Under the pieces are notes generated by a model. That model made no database searches. It saw only the letters and a program-made list of their open reading frames with translations, and was not told the DNA's origin. From an uncultured Bacteroidales bacterium (GTDB taxonomy: Bacteria > Bacteroidota > Bacteroidia > Bacteroidales > Marinilabiliaceae), in contig CALAVC010000122.1 in the NCBI GenBank assembly GCA_937892095.1, positions 1-10,870 on the forward strand: DNA of 10,870 nucleotides, written 5' to 3'. This document shows positions 1 to 7,000 of the stretch, piece after piece. How positions within the stretch are numbered: position 1 is the first letter of the stretch; each line of letters opens with the position of its first letter. A program made the position numbers and the translations under genes.

Positions 1-422
1 ATAATTTGGAAAGCCGGACGGAGTACGTTGCCAGTCGAGTTGTCTGCGCCGCTTACTTCGCCGTCAGCATCGCCAGCCTTTATCATAAGGCAACCGAGGT
101 ATAGCGGATCCTCAGCAAGCTTCTCGGCTTGTTCTTGTGTCATGCCTTTGTTCTTGCGAAGCTCGTAGAGTATGCCTGCATATTTTGCTTTGTCAGCATT
201 ATTCTTCGGGTCGACAATCTTTGCTTTGTCAAGGTTTTTGAGTCCCAAACGCTCTGCGTTTGCCTTTACATTGACCTCGCTGTCTATGAGTATGATGTCG
301 GCAAATCCTTCTGCCAATACTTCATCTGCTGCTTTGAGTGTGCGCTCTTCATAGCCTTCTGGCAAGACGATGCGTCGCTTGTTAGCCGACGCTTTTTGTT
401 TCAGTGCTTCTACGAAACCCAT
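1..422 (-). CDS. pta: Phosphate acetyltransferase, N-terminal part (cut by left edge)
   Basis: Transfers the acetyl group between acetyl-CoA and phosphate in the cytoplasm. With acetate kinase it turns acetyl-CoA into acetate and ATP. The ATG is at 422-420 and 140 codons are visible before the window edge. The family is usually about 330-340 residues in its short form, so roughly 40% is present. Visible family features are an opening of the type MGFVE-LKQKA, the RIVLPEGYEERTLKAA block near residue 17, the DPLYLGCLMIKAGDADG stretch (about residues 105-121) and the following SGADNST-NVLRPAFQI segment, which matches the Pta signature region. There is no long extra N-terminal domain, so this is the short Pta type. 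The 168 bases to its upstream neighbour at 591 leave room for its own promoter, but I saw no convincing Bacteroidota promoter match there. An acetate kinase gene would be expected nearby but is not in the window. Confidence 0.93.
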   Translation of the reverse strand, partial: MGFVEALKQKASANKRRIVLPEGYEERTLKAADEVLAEGFADIILIDSEVNVKANAERLGLKNLDKAKIVDPKNNADKAKYAGILYELRKNKGMTQEQAEKLAEDPLYLGCLMIKAGDADGEVSGADNSTGNVLRPAFQI

Positions 423-590
423 TTTGGTCTATATTCTTTTTTATTATTTGTGTTTGTTTTGTATTTTCTCTTTCAATACGTAAATCAATGCCCTTTGTTT
501 CATTAATAAACGTAAGTGGAAGTCCTAAGCGAAGTTAATAATTTTATGTAGAACTTAGAATGAGTTTATTTTAGTACTACATATTTATCT

Positions 591-2474
591 TTATCGTCCC
601 TTAAAATCTTTTGCTATTTGTTGCAAGTATGCCATGCCACTTATGGTGTCAGCATCTGTCGGGTCGTCAAGTCGCACATAGGCTTGTGCCTGATTGTCAT
701 ACACGGCATAGTTGTTGGGTGTTACGTAGCCAAATCCGTCGACGAAATCAAAGAACGCAAATTGTGCTACCCCATTGTCCAAAAGATTCTTACTAAACAA
801 ATAGTCTTCTGTGTTTATACCCAGCTGACTAAGTAGCGTGCAAGCAATGTCGGTCTGACTGCCGTATGTCTTAACAAGGCTATCGCTTGGCAAGACTGCT
901 CCACCTGTCAGTATCAGAGGTATGTTGAATTTGCGTCGGTCTGCGACACCCACATTTTCTGGTCCGCCATGACCATGGTCTGCCACAAGGACAAATACAG
1001 TGTTCTTGAACCATTCTTTTTGTCTTGCTGCACGCATAAAGTTTCCAAGACAACGGTCTGTGTATGCCATGGAGTTTAAGTATTTGTCTTCCAAGACTGT
1101 TTCCATCGGCACTGTGTACGGCTCATGACTGCTAAGCGTGAATATGAAGTCGAAAAACGGTTCTTGCTGGCGGTCCATGGTTTCCAGTAGTCGCTCGAAA
1201 GTATATTCGTCGTGTGCACCCCATTTGTCGCTCATTTGGTTGCTGTCGAAGTCGTCTTCGGTTATCACGTTGTCAAAACCTGCCATGTTGACAAGTGAAT
1301 TGAAGTTGTTGAAGTTGAGGTCGCCACCATATACAAAAGTCTGGCTTTCATATCCTTCGGCGCGTAGTGAGCGTGCCACAAAAGGCAAGTTCTGCGTCTT
1401 CGATGGGTATTGTATCATACGGATGGTTGGCAAGCTCGGGTGCCCACACATAACCGCTGTTAGCCCCTTGCCACTGCGGTCGGCCGACGCAAAGAAATTG
1501 TCGAAATACACACCAGTATGCCTTAGGCTATCAATGTTTGGCGTTGCATTTACTCCTCCGAGGTAGCTAATGCCATGTGCCGAAAAGCTTTCGAGCAATA
1601 TGACAACAATATTTGGGCGGCTACTGCTAAAAATGTGCGGAAACGTTCCGCTCTTTTTGTTTAGGTTTGCCATTATGTTGTCCAACTTATTGTCCTCCAC
1701 GAAGTGGTATGTCATTTCGGTGTTGCCCAGTCGTTTGAGTGAATACATAAAGTTCCACACAGGGTTTATGGCAATGTGATTGGCAAATATGTTTTTGCTA
1801 AAAAACGCTCTGCCAGTATTGAGAGGTGCAATCCCCACACCGCCGCGAAGTGGGATTATCAGCAGACCACCAATAACGAGGGTCGCCACGCATGTCAGGA
1901 TTTTGTTTAGTACTTTGTTCTCGGTCTCGTCGGTTGTTGCGCTTTTGCTATAGACAAGCTTGCCGACGCGTCTGCCAAGTCGCACGCACGTAAGTAACAT
2001 TGCCGTTGCCATTAGTCCGCATAGCACGATGTATAACACTTCAAACCACGTCTCGGTAGACGCAAAAAGTAGCGATGGCTTATCGGCAAGCATAAGTAGT
2101 GAGCCAGCGTCTACATGATGGCTCCACGCGTTGTATGTGACGGCTTCGGCGGGTAAGAGAAATATGATTATTGCTCCCAATATTGCGTTTATCCACATGG
2201 CCGTTGTCAGTATTCTTCTGACCGCAATAAACCACAATAAAATTGCTGTTAGAGCACAAGTTGCTATCGATATGTAGGCCCAGATACTAACGTCAAAAAT
2301 CAGTCCTTGTATGCAGGCTCTGTTTATTTCGCCAAGTGGCAAGTCGACAGCTTTAATAGAGTTGACGCAGACAAAAATTATTCGACCGAGCAAAAATACC
2401 AAACACCAAAAAATGAGCATTGCAACCGTGTGTAACGCAATTGCTTTAAGGTCTGTTGAATTAAACTTTTTCAT
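591..2474 (-). CDS. LTA synthase family membrane phosphoglycerol transferase/sulfatase-fold protein
   Basis: A 627-residue inner-membrane protein. Five hydrophobic helices lie at about residues 12-34, 57-84, 92-112, 143-165 and 190-209. A linker of about 75 residues leads to an alkaline-phosphatase-superfamily domain (about 287-560) that should face the periplasm. Motifs of the LtaS/OpgB group are visible: NIVVILLESFS (metal ligand E295), FFASADRSGKG with S334 where the Thr/Ser nucleophile sits, KWGAHDEYTF (417-426), SSHEPY (448-453) and VLVADHGHGG (D499, H500). In Firmicutes such enzymes polymerise glycerol phosphate from phosphatidylglycerol; in Gram-negatives OpgB-like relatives add phosphoglycerol to glucans. 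The acceptor here is unknown. The ATG at 2474 gives MKKFNSTDLK just before the first helix. It follows porQ by 47 bases on the same strand, so an operon is likely. The family call is firm; substrate and gene name are not. Confidence 0.9.
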   Translation of the reverse strand: MKKFNSTDLKAIALHTVAMLIFWCLVFLLGRIIFVCVNSIKAVDLPLGEINRACIQGLIFDVSIWAYISIATCALTAILLWFIAVRRILTTAMWINAILGAIIIFLLPAEAVTYNAWSHHVDAGSLLMLADKPSLLFASTETWFEVLYIVLCGLMATAMLLTCVRLGRRVGKLVYSKSATTDETENKVLNKILTCVATLVIGGLLIIPLRGGVGIAPLNTGRAFFSKNIFANHIAINPVWNFMYSLKRLGNTEMTYHFVEDNKLDNIMANLNKKSGTFPHIFSSSRPNIVVILLESFSAHGISYLGGVNATPNIDSLRHTGVYFDNFFASADRSGKGLTAVMCGHPSLPTIRMIQYPSKTQNLPFVARSLRAEGYESQTFVYGGDLNFNNFNSLVNMAGFDNVITEDDFDSNQMSDKWGAHDEYTFERLLETMDRQQEPFFDFIFTLSSHEPYTVPMETVLEDKYLNSMAYTDRCLGNFMRAARQKEWFKNTVFVLVADHGHGGPENVGVADRRKFNIPLILTGGAVLPSDSLVKTYGSQTDIACTLLSQLGINTEDYLFSKNLLDNGVAQFAFFDFVDGFGYVTPNNYAVYDNQAQAYVRLDDPTDADTISGMAYLQQIAKDFKGR

Positions 2475-2521
2475 TGTTACTTGTGTAACTTTCTTGTCTT
2501 ATATGATTGAAAATAAGTGCT

Positions 2522-3526
2522 TTACCGACCACTTAGGCGTCGCCAGTTGGTGCTAAGCGTAATGCTATTTAGGCTTCCTGCCACGTGGTAACGATTGTGT
2601 GCGTATTGCACTTCTATGTTCGATATTTTTAGGCCTAAGCCCCAAGAGATTCCTGCCATGCCACCCGTCTGACTACTTCGCAGTTCGCGTCGGCGACGTT
2701 GGTCATAGCCCAACCCAAAGTAAAACGATTTGACAGGCGTGAACTCCAATCCCCAAATGGTATGACGAAAGAAATTGTCGACTCCGTTGAGCTTTTTACT
2801 CGATGTGCGCAAGTCCCATTTCGTCAGGTCTTTTAGCGTAAAAAGAATCCTAAAAGGTGCATTCTCGGCTTTGTAGCACACCGTGGTGCGAATGTCGAAT
2901 GGTATCTTACTGTGGCTCTCGTCGCCACTATAATTCTTTATTATTCCGCCTGCGTTGCGAAATACGAGTCCTGCCTTAAGTCTTCCGTCTGCTCCGCTTA
3001 TGTCTGCTCCAATGTCCAGTGCTAAGCCTATTGCCGTCTCATTGTCCATCGTGCTAAACATAGGTTTCAGTGTCGCGCCAAGCATTAAGCATGGTGCCAT
3101 TCTCCGACAATACGTCAGGTAAAAAGCTGTTTCGCGTGCGCCAAAACTTCCAAGTTCGTTGCCCTCTTCGTCGGTGCGCACAAAGTCGCCATAGCCCGCA
3201 AACTGAATGCCCAAAGCAAACGTGCCAAGCCCCTTTACGTTGTGTGCCGTTGCTGCTGAGATGTATTTTATTCCGTCGGCCACTGGGGCTATGCCCAAGT
3301 CTACCGAACCGCTTATGCTGTCCGAAACCACGGCTGGGTTATGAAACGTGCCAGCTGCTGTAGCTACGGGCGATGTGGCGTGTAATCCACCCGTCGACAC
3401 AAGTCGCGATAGTTGTGGCACGTCGAGAAATTGCATTATGTCTGCCGGCTTTCGTTGGGCATTGCAACCCAACAAGGACAGCAAACCCACACTCAACATC
3501 GCAAATTTTTTCTGACAAGTGTTCAT
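2522..3526 (-). CDS. porQ: Type IX secretion system protein PorQ
   Basis: Predicted outer-membrane beta-barrel of the T9SS. In Porphyromonas gingivalis PorQ works with the cell-surface attachment machinery (PorU, PorV, PorZ). I chose the ATG at 3526, giving 334 residues, because it places a signal sequence at the start: two Lys at residues 6-7, then hydrophobic FAMLSVGLLSLLG. An in-frame start at 3604 would add 26 residues ahead of the signal and looks wrong. The mature part opens with MQFLDVPQLSRL-STGG (about 31-47) and a HNPAVVS segment, the pattern seen at the start of PorQ/PorV-like barrels. Many alternating Gly/aromatic strands follow, such as GLGTFALGIQFAGYGDF. Oddity: the signal ends in LLGC (Cys21), which resembles a lipobox, but ordinary cleavage after NAQ is also possible. 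It heads a likely two-gene operon with the LTA-synthase-like gene. Confidence 0.85.
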   Translation of the reverse strand: MNTCQKKFAMLSVGLLSLLGCNAQRKPADIMQFLDVPQLSRLVSTGGLHATSPVATAAGTFHNPAVVSDSISGSVDLGIAPVADGIKYISAATAHNVKGLGTFALGIQFAGYGDFVRTDEEGNELGSFGARETAFYLTYCRRMAPCLMLGATLKPMFSTMDNETAIGLALDIGADISGADGRLKAGLVFRNAGGIIKNYSGDESHSKIPFDIRTTVCYKAENAPFRILFTLKDLTKWDLRTSSKKLNGVDNFFRHTIWGLEFTPVKSFYFGLGYDQRRRRELRSSQTGGMAGISWGLGLKISNIEVQYAHNRYHVAGSLNSITLSTNWRRLSGR

Positions 3527-3615
3527 AATGTGCACAAATTTACTTTGTTTTTCAAGATTACTACTTATCAAAACTTTACAAAATACAGCGAGAACTTGCC
3601 CCACAGTAATATTCT

Positions 3616-3660
3616 AATTGAACGTCTTTTGAAAAACAGTCTTTCAAAAGGTGTTCAATT
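3616..3660. repeat. Long inverted repeat upstream of porQ
   Basis: The arms are 3616-3634 and 3642-3660, each 19 bases with two mismatches, around a 7-base loop (3635-3641). The outer arms are AATTGAAC/GTTCAATT and the inner arms CTTTTGAAA/TTTCAAAAG. There is no T-run directly after the stem on either strand, which argues against a simple intrinsic terminator. It lies 90 bases upstream of the porQ ATG, between that gene and a separate leftward terminator, so an operator or an RNA hairpin in the porQ leader is possible. The function is inferred only from position. Confidence 0.6.
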
Positions 3661-3673
3661 GTGCCTACGTATA

Positions 3674-3708
3674 CAAAAAAAGTCTCACCCATTCTTTCGG
3701 GTAAGACT
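3674..3708 (-). terminator. Intrinsic terminator, leftward
   Basis: A stem is formed by 3681-3690 (AGTCTCACCC) and 3699-3708 (GGGTAAGACT) with one mismatch and an 8-base loop. Read on the minus strand, it is followed at once by seven T residues (A-run at 3675-3681). This is a textbook Rho-independent terminator for transcription coming from higher coordinates. The only candidate gene upstream on that strand is the small ORF at 3782-3871, because the large gene beyond it runs the other way. It would also insulate porQ from read-through. Confidence 0.75.
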
Positions 3709-3781
3709 CTCTTTTCTGTCGATTTTTGTGTTGTTCTTTTGTTGATGTAGGGGGCTTCGATTCTGCCTGTGGGTAACAATC

Positions 3782-3871
3782 CTACTCGTCTTCGTTGCCA
3801 AAAATGTTGGTTGCACCAATGGCGCACATCACCACAAAAGGCAAGAATGTTACCGCTTTAAGTGTGGTCAT
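3782..3871 (-). CDS. Possible small hydrophobic peptide (29 residues)
   Basis: Not recognised. An ATG at 3871-3869 opens 29 codons ending in TAG (3784-3782). The peptide starts MTTLKAVTF, continues with a hydrophobic run (about residues 8-20, including LPFVVMCAIGA) and ends with an acidic tail, NEDE. This is compatible with one short membrane segment, or with a signal-like peptide. It is followed about 70 bases downstream on the same strand by the strong terminator at 3674-3708, which suggests that this interval is really transcribed leftwards as a short unit of about 200-250 bases. No clear ribosome binding site or promoter is visible, as is common in Bacteroidota. It could instead be a non-coding RNA whose sequence happens to hold an open frame. 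Confidence 0.4.
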   Translation of the reverse strand: MTTLKAVTFLPFVVMCAIGATNIFGNEDE

Positions 3872-4069
3872 AATTATTATTCCCATACGAGGTTAGGTTT
3901 TTGTTGAGACTTTTCGCTTATGCTTATTCTCTATTACGCCAAGGAGCTTTTCTCAGTTTATTAATTTGTGTGTCATTTCGACCATAAATGGAGGTCAAAT
4001 GTTAAAGTGTTTTTCAATTATTAATTAATGTTTATTAATTTCGCTGATGTTAAGAAAACTAACGTATAT
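3872..4069. other. AT-rich divergent intergenic region, probable promoters
   Basis: This is the region between the small leftward unit and the large rightward pectinesterase gene. It must hold the pectinesterase promoter and probably that of the small unit. I looked for the Bacteroidota pair TTTG with TAnnTTTG about 19 bases downstream and found only partial matches, so no promoter is placed. An alternative in-frame ATG for the pectinesterase lies at 4028. I saw no tRNA, riboswitch or repeat here. Confidence 0.4.
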
Positions 4070-7000
4070 ATGGAAAATGATTTTATTAACTTTTTTAGCA
4101 AGACTCTGCTCACTGCGGCTTTCTTCGCCACAGCTCTTGTAGGAGCGAAGGCAGACGATGCTACTTTCCGAGACATAAAGGTCGACCTTACTAATGGCAA
4201 CCTAATCGAGGAAAGCGAAAAGGTGCAGTGGACCAGTGTCCAAATGGGCATATCTGTTGCCGAAGATGGCACCCTATCTCGTGTGGCAAGCGATGCTACC
4301 GATGCCGCATGTGTCATTAAGGGTAAGTGGCACTCCGACCAATATGGTTGGGCAGGTCTTGAAGTCTCTGTCCCAGTCGCAGGTTGCGTAAAGGTAACCT
4401 ATGGTCTTGGTGCATTGGGTAGTGATGTGACCATAAAGAATGGTGATGTTGTCGTAAAGACGTTCAGCACCAAGGGCGACCAGTGGTCTGCGACCAATTC
4501 TGATCGTGTCGTGTCGGTCTACTACAAGGGCGAGGCCACTACCCTCACCTTTACTGGTGGAAGCTATTCCGCATATTTTGCTGTCGAGGCAGTTGACGAA
4601 AGCGATGTCCCCTCGGCAGTCAACATCTCTTTTGCTAAGGACGATGATGTTGTTGGTGTAGTTCCTTCTGCAATGCAGTCTATTGGCATTGGCGAAAAAG
4701 TTACTTTGCCAAGCAACTATACGCTTTATGTCGAAGGCAAGACCCTCACAGGATGGTCCGATGGCACAACGACATATCCCGTCGGTTCTGAATATACAGC
4801 TCCAAATGACGATGTCGAGCTAAAAGCTGTCTTCACTGACAACGCTGTTAGCCTCTCCGACCGTCAGACCGAAGTGGCTATCAAGTGGGATTTCCAACGT
4901 AAGAATGGTGCCCCCACCATTAGCAATCAGAACAATACGGGCATCTATGTCGCTCAAGCCAATGTCGACGGTAACATTATCGATGTCAAGCTCGATTTCG
5001 ACACCAACAACGGTGGTAAGCTAACAACCAACAATGACGATTGGGTCCAAATAAACAAGGGTACAAAAATAACAATCCCAAGTTGTAAGGGTGCAGTCGT
5101 TTCGGCTGAGTCTTATATGGCTTTTGGCACCGAAGGAGAGACTGCAACAACCATCGATGGTCAGACCGACTACACTTCTTCTACATCGTTGAGCTACACC
5201 ATCGCTTCATCTTCCGAAACGATAGACATAGCTGTTGGTAGTGATATAGGATACATTAAGTATTTTGCTGTTTCTTTGCCCTATGTAGAGCCCGATTATA
5301 CTGGCAAGGTCTTCAATGATGAACTTGTTACTATCAGCTGGCCTTTTGCCTCTACTTCTACACTTACAGATTGGACGTCTTCTGTGGCAGGTGCCATCTC
5401 TGTTGCTTCAACAGATTGGGGTACAGCAACTATCAATGTCGGTAGCCGTACCAAAGACCCAGATGAAGGTCTTTCATTTATTACGTTCGATGATGGTGGT
5501 AACACAAAACTTCATTGGTATCTCAAACCTTCAAAAGGTTTGACCTTTACACCAACCACAATCAAAATGTATGTCCAACGTTTTGGAACCAACAAAGAAA
5601 ATGGTGTCGTTGTGTCTGCCAATGTCGAAGGTGAAGAGTCCGTTGTTCTTGGCACGTACACTGCACGTCGTGCAAACTGGGCCGATTCAGCGGAGCTTAA
5701 GCAATTTAATTGGTCTGCTATTCCTGCAACACTTGTCAATGAAATCGTTCTTGAGCTAACAGCAGAGCAACAAGCGGCTCTTGCTTCTGGCGAAGGTCTT
5801 CATTTGTATGCAACCACGGGTCTTGCCAGTGGCAAAGCTGGTGGTTTTGCCGATATTCGTGTAATAGGTAAGATGAATGGCACTATTGCTGCAGTCGAAA
5901 AATGTAGTCTGAGTGTCTCTGCGAATATCGAAGAAGGGGGGGCTGCAACTCGTTACCCCGATTCTGATATTTACGAAAAAGGAACAGACGTTACTCTAAC
6001 CGCAGCTCGCAATTTCGGCTATCAGTTCCTCAATTGGACCAATGCAGCAGGCGACGTAGTCTCTACCGATGCCAAGTTTACTCTTACTCTGACTGCCAAC
6101 AGCGTCCTTACTGCCAATTTCGAGAAAATAAACACCTACGAACTCGACTACTCTGTCGAAGGTGCTAACCTATATATGGTACAACCATCGGTAGCTCCGA
6201 CAGTTGTCGATGGCAAGAATATGTACGAAGAGGGTACTGTGGTCGGTCTGACAGCCAATAGCTATAGTGGTCTTGTTCAGTTCACCGACTGGAGCAATGG
6301 TCAGACTGCTGGCTACATCGAACTCACCATGGATGCCGATAAGTCAATAGTTGCTAACTACACCACTTCCGACATCATCGCAGGTTGGGACTTCTACAAT
6401 AAAGGTAACTGTGGTCGCCTCGCCGACTATTTTGCGCAAGACAATGACGCAGCTTCTTTCAACCTCGTCAAGATTGCCGACGGCTCTCCCGCATCTTGGC
6501 TCGACAAGAGCACCGTGGCTGCTGGTGGCTACGAAAGTATGAAAGGTGCAGCCGTCAATTGGACTACTGGCTCTGCAAGTGGCGATGTCGGCAACTACCA
6601 ATGGCTCATCAAGGCTAATGCCGAAGCTTTCACCGACATTAAGCTCCAATTCGACATGCTCTATAACTACAATTCTTACACCGTCTACAATGTAGACTAC
6701 TCCGTAGATGGTGGCGAAAATTGGGTAAATGTCGGTTCGGTAACTATGTCGGGTGTAAAGGCTGTTGCCAACTTCGATGGGTCTCTTCCCGAAGGTGCCA
6801 ACAATGCTGCAGATTTGCAGATTCGCATCACCCCTGACAAGTCTTCGTCTGTCGATGGCACTGCAAGTGCCAACGATGGCAACGCCATTGCTATGGTCTT
6901 CCTCACTGGCTCGCCCAAGCTTGTTAACGATGGCGTAGCACCAGTGCTTGTCAAGTCTGTTCCAGCTGAGGGTGCCAACACGGCTTCAGCTTCTGGTAAG

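Noticed and set aside
3535..3542. TAAATTTG on the minus strand as a porQ promoter -7 element
   Set aside because: It matches the Bacteroidota -7 consensus, but no TTTG lies at the right distance upstream and transcription would start almost at the ATG.
3527..3604. Extended N-terminus of PorQ starting at 3604
   Set aside because: It would put 26 residues ahead of a normal signal sequence; the ATG at 3526 starts the signal sequence directly.
3576..3827. 83-residue minus-strand ORF between porQ and the pectinesterase
   Set aside because: It reads straight through the strong terminator and the inverted repeat, has no recognisable domain, and overlaps the end of the better small ORF in another frame.
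4028..4069. Upstream in-frame ATG for the pectinesterase
   Set aside because: It adds a polar 14-residue extension before the signal peptide. The start at 4070 gives a normal signal sequence, though the upstream one cannot be excluded.
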